A stretch of 48,100 bases of DNA, from contig QAXH01006760.1 of the NCBI GenBank assembly GCA_004335635.1, positions 1 through 48,100 of the forward strand, read 5' to 3'. Shown piece after piece: positions 34,068-45,300 of the stretch (position 1 is the stretch's first letter; each line of letters starts with the position of its first letter). The notes under the pieces are model-generated. The model was not told the origin of the DNA, made no database searches, and saw only the letters and a program-made list of their open reading frames with translations. The DNA is from Chloromonas sp. AAM2 (Eukaryota > Chlorophyta > Chlorophyceae > Chlamydomonadales > Chlamydomonadaceae). Both the position numbers and the translations under genes were made by a program.

Positions 34068-35910
34068 TCAGTCCCAGTGCCGCACCTGATTGAATGACTT
34101 AGTGTCCTTTTGCTTGGACAGCTTGGCCTTGCGTGCCTTGGCCTCTGCCAATGCTGCAGCACTGACTGCCTTCTTCTTGGCATCTGCCTTGCGTGCAGCA
34201 GCCAACAAGCGTGCTTTGGCCTGCACGCACAACACCAAGTGCTGAGGATACCCAACCTCACAAGCGAGCAGCTTCAATCATGCAGCACCTTTGCGCGATT
34301 ACTGCTTAGCAGCACCTCCGGCCGCACCCCTGGAATAACACCCAATCGTTTCTGCAACTCTCTGCAGCTGTATGGCTCAGGCGTGGCTTGTCCTTGCTAG
34401 AGGCACAAGCTGGCGGCCGCTCACCGCTGCCGGGTCCACGGGCCCTGACTCCTCCTCCTCCTCCTCCGGCTCTTCTGGCCCCGCAGTGTCCTGTGCGGAG
34501 GCACTGCCAGCCGCGCCTTCGCCCTCGACCTTGTCTTTTTTCTTCTTCTTCTTACCCTGATCATGCACGTGAGGAGCATAACAACGAGCACATTAACTGG
34601 CCAGTCTGCCGCCAGGTCGGCTAACATACCTGACCCTCCCTCACTCCCTGTGTGGCATTGACGCCAGGTCAACCACGCCGAACGAGTCACCATCATGCTC
34701 AGTGCAGGCAGGTGTGCACGCAGAAGTCCACAGCCAGCAAGCATAGCAGATGGACCGTACGCCCACCTCGCCCCGCGCAGCCTCCTTCTCCTTGGCAGCC
34801 TCTTCCGCTGCAGCAATGCCAAACTGGGCAAACACCGCGTCAAGCTCCTCCATTTCTTTCTTCTTCAGCTCCTGGGGCCACAGAACAAAGAGGTAAAAGC
34901 GTTCTGTGCATATGTCACGATGGTCAGTAGCTGAACGCGGCTAAGGTGTGCGTTCAGTTCAAGCTTGCTGCTGCAATTCAGGAGCTGGGCAAGCGAGTGC
35001 AAGTACTGATCCCCACTGCTGCTCCCTGTGCCCAACTGCTCCGTAGGAAAGGTAACCGAAATCCGAGCCAGCCCGTGCAAGCACACCTTCTTTGACAGCT
35101 GCTTTTCAGGCTCCATGGCAGGCTTCGGGACGTGCATGGCACTAGTCGACGCCTTGGGAGCGGCGTTCTCTGGCTCTGCATAGAGAGGATTGTGGCATGT
35201 GATAAGGGCACCCGAAGGAGCATACAACGAGCTCACATGGAGAAGGAAGGGCCGCTTCTGATGCTCAGGGTACACGCATGCGGTATGGTTGTGTTTGCAT
35301 GCCATCACCAACCTCGCTCTTCCTCTTCGTCGTCATCGTCCTTGGCGAGTTCAACACCGAGCTCTGCCTCAATATCCACTTCCTACAATGATGGGCAAAG
35401 GCAACAGCATTCACACATGCAGTGTCTGCATGGAGCCATGCTGCAGCTTGCGAATTGCTGACGCTACCGCTCGCACCTCTTCATCATCTTCATCAGCCTC
35501 GCTATCGCTCTGATGTGTGTTGTTGACAGCAATCGGTGCCGCAACCGAGCCGGCCCGCGCTGGCCGGCCTCCACCGGTAGCCTGCACACATGCGTCCGAA
35601 GATTAGGGCCTGCCGGATAAACCATTCAGCTGCCATTGTTCTTGGCGTGCCGTACCTTACTCCATCCAGGCTCTACGTCTACAGGCTCTTGCTCAACTGC
35701 CGCCTGCGGCGCGTAGCCATCGTCATCTTCGCTGTCATCCGCCCAATTGCTCACGCCAAGAGCTGCTTGTGAAAATATAGCACGATCTAACTCCTCGGCT
35801 GAGATGGCAGGCTCCTCGGGGACCTTCTTTGGCTTCTTTTCCTTACTGGAGGTGCTCTTTTTCTTCTTAGTAGTCGCGCTCAGGGCCGCAAATAGATTTC
35901 CAGAGCTCAT
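34068..35910 (-). CDS. Conserved green-lineage acidic/lysine-rich coiled-coil protein, function unknown
   Basis: Exons (high-low): 35910-35656, 35581-35477, 35382-35313, 35175-35087, 34871-34767, 34556-34425, 34220-34068; all phases join, giving about 302 residues. N terminus MSSGNLFAALSATTKKKKST followed by ISAEELDRAIFSQ and SNWADDSEDDD. Then two acidic exons, a linker and a helical segment (QLSKKELKKKEMEELDAVFA, then QFGIAAAEEAAKEKEA), a lysine run, an acidic run, and a final Lys/Ala-rich helix. The layout and the SKKELKKKEMEELDA motif resemble uncharacterised plant proteins of this type that I recall without a name. A nuclear or RNA-associated role is plausible from charge alone but is not shown. 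The last exon may end at TGA 34068 or splice at cag|gtgcgg to a further exon around 33950. There is no transit peptide or membrane span. Confidence 0.82.
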
Positions 35911-36521
35911 GTTCTGATGCTAACAAACGCCAAGTCCACTTGCTACTTTGCAACAGATTGGCCGATGGGCTTTCTGCAGATCGCAACCCTGATAACCCCC
36001 GGTGCCGCCTTTGTGATCGATTGTCAACTAATTGCAAGAGATGCAGTGCGAACAATGTTAGTAAAGTCCAGACTGGCCAAACACTCCAGTTTGCGCCATC
36101 GGGGTTGACACGTGGTGGATTCTCACACCATGACTAGACTCCCCCAACCTTTAGGCTTTAACTTGCGCCTCCACGTTATTTCTTCATCTGCTTCCTGCCA
36201 TCTTCTCTTGGCTGTAAGGTTTATTTATTTGGATTACAAAGTGCAAAATTGCCGTCTTGACCAGATTTGTTTGAAGTTGACTTCCATGGAAAAAACACAG
36301 TAATGACCGATCTATTCCAGAAGTGGCTCTGTGCCGTCTACCAGCACCTTATACCCACACTGTGGCAGAACAATACTCGCACCTTTCAGGTTATCCAATG
36401 GATGGACCCACACATGAGAAGGACACACTGAGAACCAAATCTTTCAGGACGGGTCACACACCTATTTTGTCTTTTGACACTGTAGTTCCTGTCTAGTCCT
36501 GGTTTGCTGTCCCAGAAGTGG

Positions 36522-36657
36522 NNNNNNNNNNNNNNNNNNNNNNNNNNNNNNNNNNNNNNNNNNNNNNNNNNNNNNNNNNNNNNNNNNNNNNNNNNNNNNN
36601 NNNNNNNNNNNNNNNNNNNNNNNNNNNNNNNNNNNNNNNNNNNNNNNNNNNNNNNNN
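36522..36657. other. Assembly gap (136 N)
   Basis: A run of N with real sequence on both sides. The base before it belongs to gtcccagaagtgg, a variant of the MITE terminus also seen inverted at 40658-40670. The bases after it are an AC repeat. The gap therefore probably hides repeat sequence. Confidence 0.99.

Positions 36658-36694
<37 letters not shown>
36658..36694. repeat. (AC)n microsatellite
   Basis: An AC dinucleotide run directly following the N gap; its true length is unknown because the gap may have truncated it. Confidence 0.95.
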
Positions 36695-36697
<3 letters not shown>

Positions 36698-36748
36698 TTT
36701 ACTGACACACAATGGTTCCTGGCGGTAACAGAGACCAATTCACACAAA

Positions 36749-36780
36749 CTGTCCCAGAACTGGCAAACTTCTTTTTTTTT
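36749..36780. mobile_element. MITE-like right terminus
   Basis: Reads ctgtcccagaactggcaaac followed by ttc and a T run, the inverted-end form of the same family as 11789-12082. The matching left end is not visible and probably falls in or near the assembly gap. Confidence 0.75.
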
Positions 36781-37487
36781 GTTCAGGCAATATGGGAACC
36801 GTGAGAGCCCCGACAGATATTCCTAAGGAGTCAGGGCTGACCTTTGCAACCGAGGCAGGTGCCTCTCTAAACATGCAATTCCTTGGGGTCCACCGCCTGT
36901 ATAATAAGCACAACCAGCATTGCCGAGTTAGGCCTCAGCGCACTCTATGTTGGAACATTGCGACAGTCCAGGATTTGCGCACAGGATAGCGCGCCGAGGG
37001 GTGGCCACCAACACCACTATCGTGGTGTGCCACTGTCCTCGTCACAAGCATGTTGCAGCCTGGGCTTTGAGCCCTCACTTCACATGATTATATCATGACT
37101 GTCGTTACAAACTCTGCACAAACACGTGCATTGCTGACTGATTGTTAAAGGGCAAACTCAACACCTGACACACGCAGCACGAATGACGAGATGGATAGAT
37201 GTGGTGATTTGGTCCAGGTTACTTCTCTACTTCCAGCGCCACGACACATCAGCTGTCCAGAAGATCGAATTAGATGTGATGAACCTGCCCAGGTCGCGTG
37301 TCGGATACCAACTGAATGTAAGCTGGACAGGTCAAGCTAACATCTCAACGTAATCCCGTAGAGCCTGAAAAGCTTAAGTACCAGCCAGCTGACTATCACT
37401 TGATCCTGTGCTGCCGGTCATATTAAGACAAGAGGCATGGGTTTCAAGCCATCGCCCCCGTTGCGCGCTACAGGCGCTGTAGACTGC

Positions 37488-37511
37488 GCCTGCCTGCCTG
37501 CCTGCCTGCCT
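37488..37511. repeat. (TGCC)n microsatellite
   Basis: About six TGCC/CTGC units end a few bases before the ChlI stop codon in plus-strand coordinates, so in gene sense they lie immediately downstream of the stop, in the 3' untranslated region. Confidence 0.9.
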
Positions 37512-37513
37512 CG

Positions 37514-40128
37514 CTAGCGACGGCCGGGCAAGCCACCCCATGCGCCGGCTTTGGCAGCTCCCCTGTCTGCTTTCCCTGTTTCCTTGGCTTTCCTCTCAGC
37601 CTCCTCCTTCTTGCGCTGCATCTCCTCCTCACGCCGAATGACTTCAGGGTCAGTCATACGCTTGAACAGAAGCAACACCTTGGTGCCGTTGTCGATTGGG
37701 TCAAGGGGATCCTTGCGCAGCCTGAGAGCAGGGCAACACAGAGTATTCACAGACGAGCCCAATGCTTACCACATTCATAGTAGGAATCTACTCAAATGTG
37801 ACCAGCCTGTGAAAGGTCACGTGCTGCTTGCTAGCCCCAACCACTGCTCGTAATCAGCATGCATGCTTCTGGCAGACCTGTATCGCATTCAAGGTTTGCC
37901 AGAAAGTGCGCCGTGCCCACCTGTGGTTCAGACACGCCGAGACGACGCGCTCTATGTCTTCCAATGTCACTTGGGTCCGGCCCTCGTATGCCACCAGTGC
38001 CTTTGCTGCTCGGTTGATGACGAGGTCTCCTCGCAAGCCGTCCACATTCAGCCGCGAGCAGAGGTCGGAGATCAACAACTGCAGCTCGTCGTTAATGCGC
38101 ACTTTGCTGAGCCGTGCGCGCGCTTCCATTAACTTCTTCTGCAGCGCTTCTTGATCCGCCTTGGTGCTCTCCACAAACGCATCGGGATCTGCTTCGTAGG
38201 CCATGCGATCCAGGACCATCTGTGTGCGTTGCGCCTTGTCTTGCAGGGTCCTGACATTGACACTGAGGCCAAAGCGGTCCAGTAGCTGTGGTCGTAACTC
38301 GCCCTCCTGCACACGCACAGCAACCAAACCCAAGATAAGTATGCCCTGGGCCCGCCACACTTGGGATCCTGTTGTGGATGGCGTGGCAGCGGCAAGCCAG
38401 GCACCCGTGCGCCGCAGTTGGCTACTCGTCGTAGCCTGCGACAGAGCACGAATTCATGGGTCGGTACAGCACCTCCGCCTCTCTAAAACCAAGTCGACGG
38501 CTGTTGAATCTCGGCCAAGAGATCAGAGTCTGTCTCAGACCCACCGCTGGGTTGCCTGATCCGATCATGATGAACTTGGCCGGGTGCACGATAGAGATGC
38601 CCTCCCTCTCCACTGTGTTGACGCCGCTGGCTGAGCTGTCCAGCACCACGTCCACCAGGCCGTCGTCCAAGAGGTTCACCTCGTCCACGTACAGGATACC
38701 TCGGTTGGCTCTGGCCTGAGAGCGGATAAAGGGTGAGGGTCAAGTCGGGGAGAAGAGACACAAGTGACCTTGTCTGGGATGCAACGGGGTGCCGGAACCA
38801 TCCCATTAACACTAAAAAAGAACTGAGTCACAATGCATGTGACTGCTGCTGGTCGCCACAGAAAGATAGGGTGGTGACCGCCACGGTGTCATTGGCGGTC
38901 AGGACAGGGGCGCATGCGCCACAATCTGTCCAATCTTTGACGAAGAGTAGGGGGGCAAGTAGCGCAAATCCATGTGCCCGTTTACATTTCACGTGCGTGA
39001 TCCGGCGAGCAGCCTGTTCTTGTCACGTTTTGGGCTGCTCTCGCTCAACATGTGTTACGGCAGTCAAGGCTTGTGGCTTCAGGAGAGCACGCAGCAATAC
39101 AACGATGGCCTTTGCGTAAAGGGGCATCTTCAAGGCCCGCATTCTGGCATGGCATGACAAGTGTCCCTACCAGCAGTATTCAACCTATTCAACCACTGCT
39201 TGGTCACATGATCGTCTAGGCATCAGCCCGTGCAATCAGAGTCATAACACCGCATCTGTTATGCGCCAAGAGACTGTTGATATATCTGTTGATATCTCAG
39301 GTTGCCATCCCACCCACCAGAAGGCCTGCCTCAAATGCCTTGACGCCCTCGCTCAGCGCCTTCTCAATGTCGATGGTCCCACAGATACGGTCTTCAGTTG
39401 CACCCAGTGGGAGCTCGACCTGCCGATGACCGCAAAAACAATCGCCAGTCACTATGTCTGAATGTAGCCAACACGCACAGATACATTATAATACTCAGAC
39501 TGACTCAGTGGCCACCAGGTGTCGTAACTGTGGCACTATGTTTACAACTTTGTGGCAGTGTCCTGGCATCATGCAACATGACCAGTCTCAAGCCTCACCA
39601 ACGGTGTGCGCATTCGGGTGGCAGGCAGCTTCTCTCCCATGCGGAAGCGCTGCAGTGCGTCGGGCCCCATGAGCTTTGGGTCTGTTGGGCTGCTGTTGAA
39701 AGGGTCATCCACAACCACATCAATGTCAGGGAGGAGGTCCACAACGGCACGCACCTGCAGATGCACAAGCAGCACGTTGAGGTACTCTAGCATGGAAAAT
39801 GCTTCTCGATTCAGGTGACCACAGCGGATCCAATGACATGGATCCAACGTACCGCCACAGATTTGCCCGTTCCTCTGTCGCCCATGACGAGAACACCACC
39901 GATGTTGGGATCAATGACATTGAGCATCAGCGTCAATTTCAACTCCTCCTGGCCGGCGATTCTTGTGAATGGGAAGGTAGGGTACTTTTTTGCCTTGAAT
40001 GCAACGGGCTGTGTGGCAGTCGCCGCTCTAATTTGCGTAGCGATTCTGCCGCCTGTCAGAGCTTTACAAGCATGCTTCCTTGTAAAACCTGCACACCGCC
40101 CGCCTGCGGGCAGCTGTGACATATTCAT
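37514..40128 (-). CDS. CHLI: Magnesium chelatase ATPase subunit I (ChlI)
   Basis: AAA+ subunit of Mg-protoporphyrin IX chelatase, the first committed step of chlorophyll synthesis, in the stroma; it works with ChlD and ChlH. Exons (high-low): 40128-39853, 39754-39599, 39419-39318, 38715-38545, 38306-37921, 37721-37514; all phases join, giving 432 residues. A transit peptide precedes [20 protein letters not shown]. Walker A is GDRGTGKS (83-90), Walker [13 protein letters not shown] (about 185-196), followed by FIMIGSGNP (sensor 1) and [29 protein letters not shown] carries Cys157, equivalent to Arabidopsis CHLI1 Cys193. The partner position (Arabidopsis Cys102, 91 residues earlier) is Thr66 here, so the known thioredoxin-sensitive disulfide cannot form. 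About 45 extra charged residues extend the C terminus past LLLFKRM. These points suggest a CHLI2-like paralogue. Confidence 0.95.
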
Positions 40129-40271
40129 GCCGACCAGGTGACGCAATAGGGATCCGGAGATCTCACAAGGCTTACGGCATGCTCGAGGGACAAGATTGCC
40201 TGATGGTTGGACAGTTACCGGTTTTCTTTCGCTTTTCCCATCGTGATACCAGCCTGTCTCCCTTAACCCTT

Positions 40272-40490
40272 TAAAAAAAAAGTTTGCCAGTTCTGGGACA
40301 ATTTCTGTGTGGCACCGTGATGAGGCTGTCAGTCGTCTGTGGAACTAGTATTTTCAGGAGTGCGTCCATACTAAGTTTTTATGGTGGTGAAAGTGTGCAA
40401 AGTGTGGTGTTGGGTCAGTGTCATCTGTCACTGGGATGTGTTGCTGATGCTGGAGTTGGTAGGCCAATACTGGGACAGGGACAGTGAGAA
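40272..40490. mobile_element. MITE-like element, one clear end
   Basis: The left end at 40272-40302 reads A-run, agtttgccagttctgggaca. Its interior (40310-40440) is the reverse complement of 11905-12050 in the complete 11.8 kb copy, including the gtgatgaggctgtcag and catactaagtttttatggtg stretches. The expected inverted right end is missing. A diverged terminus (cgccacttctgggacaac) lies downstream at about 40656-40673. Confidence 0.75.
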
Positions 40491-41002
40491 GTGGTGGTAG
40501 ATCATCAGAGATTCAAAACGCAATGTCACACAATGATACTCCAATTCTCAGTGTAACACAATGACATTCCAATTCCATTGTAAACATAGTAACGTCTTCA
40601 GCAGTCTTGGCACACATGCCTTGAGATAGACTGTGACTTATAGACTTAGACGGTGTCCGCCACTTCTGGGACAACTGACGATTTCTTGACAACTGGTGCA
40701 GCCATGGCGTGGAGTAGCCCACATCTGGGATTGCACAGGGGCTGTGACAGCAGGCGAGGTGTGTTGCTTGTCCTTGATGCCACCCTTTCTCTGGTATGCA
40801 CTTGGGTCAAACACCAGCACTGGGGCAGCCCACGGCACATGAAGAGGCGCCAAGCGTGGTAGGGCCATGAACGACACTTGGCTTGTACGGGGTGTCCGTA
40901 AGGGGCCGGCCACATGCAGCACCTTGCTGTTGATCATACTAGCTGCCTCCACGATGCAAAGACTGACCACTCAGGCGCCATGCATGCCCAGACCAGACTT
41001 GA

Positions 41003-41600
41003 CTTACGTCAGCCTAACCGAAACCGCATAGCACTGTGTAAGGGGATTCAGAAAGCCCACCTGTCCTACATTCACCGGTATGCAGTGACAACATGATTGG
41101 CCGGGCACATAGCTGAGTTTCAGGGGCCACACCCCGCAAAGCACCACTTCTTGAAAGAATGCAGAAATTGACTAAGAAATCATGCGGCACCAAGCCAGAG
41201 TCAATCAGAAGTCATAAGAATACACAGTAATTCATATACAGTTGTCATTTCCCACAGTTGTCACTCTCCGCCATCATCCAAAACGCATTGTCGACAACGC
41301 ATCGTCATACACATCATATCTTGCGCTTGTAAATGCCCTTGGTCAGTCTGCACTACTACATGGTTTGTCACTCCATTATGGATAAAAATGTGGATCAACT
41401 GATGTTGTTCGAAAGTCGCTGCAGGCATGCCGTGAATGTACAGGGGTGCGTCTCAAGATATATTTGCAAGTAAAGTGCCAATACTGTTCTTTGATGGATT
41501 TAGTTCCAGCAATTTCTAGTGAATTCTCTTGCGGTGTTCAGTTCTAGCGAAGGCCCGACAAGGTTAGGAAAGCACAGGGCCCCCTGACACACTGTTCAGT
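41003..41600. mobile_element. Short composite element related to the Fanzor-bearing element
   Basis: Three consecutive segments each match another place in the window. 41003-41373 matches the Fanzor flank at 27337-27700. 41390-41460 matches 50-120. 41484-41561 matches 13313-13391. After these, ttaggaaagcacagggcccc (41566 onward) resembles ttaggggagcacagggctcc at 28571 onward, just beyond the 5' edge of the Fanzor relic. The simplest reading is a non-autonomous derivative that kept both ends of the element and lost the nuclease gene. No coding capacity is seen. Confidence 0.65.
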
Positions 41601-42370
41601 CTGATGCTGGCACTGCCACATGCCTCAACTGTCTCTGTCTTAGACTCGGGCTTGACCAGGCATGCGTTTGTCTAATATTGCGTTGATCTTTGTGACCTGT
41701 GGGCACCAGCATGCTGCTGCCCTCTGTATGCTCTAAAGTGGCAATGTGGCGAGGACTGTGTGCTGACGGTGCTAATAGCGGACTCGACCTATCCAAGAGA
41801 TAGTTGACAGGCCACGTTTGGTGGTGTTGTGTTGCACGCACAATGTGTTGCATCAAGCGAGCATCCAACGAGATGAAGCGCAGCAGCACTGACTGTGAGG
41901 TGAGCGGTGGCTCTGGCTGCAATGTTATCAACTAACTAGAAATTCAAACTGAAATTCAAACTAACTGAAAATTTAAATCAACTGAAAATTCAAATTCCAA
42001 CATTCGTGACGTGGCTAATGCTGTGTAAGAACCACCACTTGGCAGTTGTCTACAAAATTGACACCACATCCACCTAGCCTAACCATGGACCTGAACAAAC
42101 TTCAGGCCCAGCTACCCGATGCAGCCAATTCCTTTAGTGTTGGCCACAGAACAACAAACAAGGACAGCACAACAAGCAGTAAGTGAGATCGAGGGAGTCA
42201 CTTGAGGTGCGGATTGGGTAAGGAGAACAGCACTTAGCAAATTTTCTGGATGTCCTTTACTCAGTTCGTGAGCGTATCCGTACAATTGGTGGTCAAAAGC
42301 ACCAACAGTCCCGGTAGCAAGTGTCAGGCAAGCTGTTCTCTACGATCCAAATCAGGGCGCAGTTCGGCCC

Positions 42371-45300
42371 CTAGAGCAGCAGTGGGTTCTCTACTGTGCC
42401 GGGCTGAGGAATGGATACGGTGGGCTTGTCCAGATCGCTTATCAGAGCGTCTATGATTGGGTAAAGGTGAGCAAACGTGCCGTCACTCTTGATGACTGTG
42501 ACGAAGGTGGCCCATTCCTGCGTGCATGCATGCACGCATTCAACATTATCTTGAACTCATAGCTGCTGTAGTGCCACTGCACACACCTGTTCATGCGGAA
42601 CATGCACAGCAGGCCCTTGAAGGTTTGGCTTGTGCTGCTTCCAGCCTTCCTTTCCTTGTATTCTTCAGCACTCGGGCCTCGCACCTTAGGCTGTCTGCAG
42701 GCGTACTCCTGCACCGTGCCCAGCTCCAGCAGCAGTATACTGAGAGTGAGCACCCACACGCGCGCGCCCAGGGCCTGCGTGAGGGCCAGGGCCGCCCGCG
42801 CCTGCGCCTCCACCGCGGGGCCGTGCCACACAGGCAACTGCTGAGTCACCAGCGCAAGGGAAGCAAGCAACTCAACCGCAGAAACCGACAGGACCCCTCC
42901 AGCAGCAGCACACTGCACTGAGTCAGCAACACCAAAAGGTTTCGTGTCATTGCCGGCCTGTGCGGAGCCAGAGGGCGAGAGCGGCGTGGGTTTGTGGGGT
43001 TGCGTTGTGGCAGCGGTGGATTGGCGCTGCAGCTGGGGTTCCATGAGGGAGGGTAAGCCTCCGGGCAGGAAGGCGGCAGCCGCCGCACACTCCATCAGCT
43101 GCAGCAGCTTACCAGCCTCCAGCAGCCCCCAGGCATGGTTAGAGACTGCGCACCGGGCAGCGGTCACATGGGCAGGGGCATGGGCAGGTGAGGGTACCCT
43201 GGCTGCACCGGCTTTCCCAACCGCTGCAGTGCTGTCCACACTGTTATGACGCTGCATGTCCCCATTTCCGTCCACTGGTGCAGAAAGCGTGTCAGGCTCC
43301 TCGACCGGCGCCCCAAACAGCCACCCAAACCAGCTTCTCTGCTGCTTGGCAGACAGTGATGATGACAAGCGCTGTGCATTGGCCTCTGTAGCTACAGCCC
43401 GCTCAGCCTCGCCATCCTTCTCAGCCACACCACTGGCCTGCGAGGTTTCATTCTCAATAGCTTCTTCCCCTTCCTCGTCATCGTTGGGAAATAGAATGAA
43501 CCTGAGCAGCTCTCCCGCCAGGCCATACTGCGCGCGTGCGAGCGACACTTGCAGCAACCGCACGGCCTTGGCGTACGCGGCCACTGCGCCCTGCATGCTG
43601 TCCACGACCAGGAGCATGTTAGCCGCTGCTACCAGACTGCCGCGCTCAACAAGACCATCCAGCACAGCGCCAGGGTTGCCCACAGCGGCAAAGAGCGAGG
43701 GCCATAGGGACACGTCGGTTTTCCTGGCAACCGCTACCACGCACTCGCCGTACAGTGCAGGGAAACCGCGCAGCAGATCGGCAGCCGCTGACAGAATGCC
43801 CTGCGCGAAGAAGGGAGGCAACAGGAAGAGACTTGAAACGTGATTCAAGGCGGAAAGACTCAGGACATGATTGCAAACGCTGACGTAGGGCAGGCCGCTG
43901 AAGGATAGCTGAGCGATTGAATGGCATGCCAGCTTGCCATGGCATGCACGTTGTTGCCATCAGGAATCAGCATTCCGAGCATACATGAGCATGCTGATAC
44001 TGCTGGGAGAATTCATGCAGCACACAGGGATGACGCAACTATACAGCACACGCTCGCCCCCTCACATGTGGGTCTTGTTCGTCGGCCGCTAGCTCTGCAT
44101 TCGCCTCCAGAGCTGTGAAGAGCAGCCATTCCAGCGACCGGCTGAAGTGCATGCTCCTGCTGTGTCTCAGCGCCAGCAGCCGCGCTTCGTGCGGAGAGCT
44201 CGACGCCAGCAGGCGCCGCAATAAGCACGGCAGCACTGGCTGGGACTCGGGAATAGCGTAAAACACAGGCGGATTGACTGCACAAACGTGCATGACAAGT
44301 ACATTGACTTGTACTTGTACATTGACAAGTTGCAAGCAATCTGCATGTTGGAATGAAATCTGGAGGTGGCGGCTGGGCACCCAAAAAACATGATTGCATA
44401 GGCGTCAGAGTGCATGAGCCTCCCACCATGTTCCACACACTACACACAGGTGCCGTTGTACTGCATGAGCCTCCCACCATGCTCCACACACTACACACAG
44501 GTGCCGTTGTACTGCATGAGCCTCCCACCATGTTCCACACACTATACACAGGTGCCGTTGTACTGCATGAGCCTCCCACCATGTTCCACACACTACACAC
44601 AAGTGCCGTTGTACTGCATGAGCCTCCCACCATGTTCCACACACTACACACAGGTGCCGTTGTACTGCATGAGCCGAGTCCTGACGCACATGGCATGCTT
44701 ATTGCATTTGTTTGCCGCCTCCCGCAGGCCAGTCCATGCAGCATCTGTGTCATTCGGGTCGTTATACGCCAGCTCACCATGCACAGCTACCCTGGGCCTG
44801 TGTCCGCCTGCCTAGCGAGCAGTGGCCTGTGCTCACCCATGGCCGCATGTGTAGCGCTGCCCCTGGCCGCCTGGCCCCTCACAGTGCGCTGGGTCATGCC
44901 CACTATGGAGGCGTCAGCCAGCGATATGCCCACTGGGTACACCTGACACGCATAACACACAGCACAGCAACGCATCAAGGGGCCATACATCAGCACAACC
45001 ACGCCCCGGTGCCAAGTGCCCAAACTACACACTGCTGCCAGCAGCCTGTTCCTGCAGCCAATGTCATCAGATCCGTTACAAACACTAACGAAAATAATGG
45101 CTCCTCGGTGTCATCGCTCAGAGCTCCATACTTGGTGTGGGAAGGCAGCAGCGTTGACTAGACTGTTGTTCAATTGCAGCCAAGCAGCCTGCCACAGAAT
45201 CAACTGCCTTAAAAATACAATCCACACATGCAATCAACCCGTGCCTTCACAAAGCCCACCTCGGAGTCGAACTCTAGCTCGAGGTCCTGCTGCTTGGCCA

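Larger units (their letters stand above)
35911..37513. other. Intergenic region with assembly gap and MITE end
   Basis: Lies between the coiled-coil gene start and the ChlI stop (both minus strand). It holds the gap (36522-36657), an AC microsatellite, a MITE right end (36749-36780) and a TGCC microsatellite (about 37488-37511) just past the ChlI stop. The rest, 35911-36500 and 36790-37480, shows no recognisable gene. Confidence 0.6.
40129..42370. other. Repeat-rich intergenic region, ChlI to RIC1
   Basis: Contains a MITE-like element (40272 onward), a lone terminus variant (40658-40672), a composite element related to the Fanzor relic (41003-41600) and an AT-rich patch with repeated aattcaaact units (41935-41998). 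Minus-strand open frames at 40638-40970 and 41596-41931 have no recognised domain. 42010-42370 shows nothing beyond the RIC1 3' flank. Confidence 0.6.

Noticed and set aside
34068..35910. Initial idea of eIF3j
   Set aside because: Acidic and lysine-rich composition suggested it, but the N-terminal and C-terminal motifs do not match the eIF3j family as I know it.
40638..40970. Minus-strand open frame between ChlI and RIC1
   Set aside because: No domain recognised; it overlaps a MITE-terminus variant and lacks plausible splice continuity with neighbours.
41596..41931. Minus-strand open frame as a possible N-terminal part of a Fanzor
   Set aside because: It sits on the correct side of the composite element, but no conserved Fanzor block is visible, and an alternative non-coding explanation is equally good.
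42451..42684. Extension of the large RIC1 exon through to its own stop at 42451
   Set aside because: Splicing at aag|gtgcga (42685/42684) to the exon at 42517 keeps phase and adds a convincing final exon, whereas the read-through tail looks random.
44411..44675. Possible CRISPR array
   Set aside because: The 51-bp units are head-to-tail with no variable spacers, in a eukaryotic intron; it is a minisatellite.
44353..44946. Long open frames over the 51-bp repeat array
   Set aside because: They arise because the repeat length is a multiple of three. The array lies between two well-supported RIC1 exons whose phases join across it.
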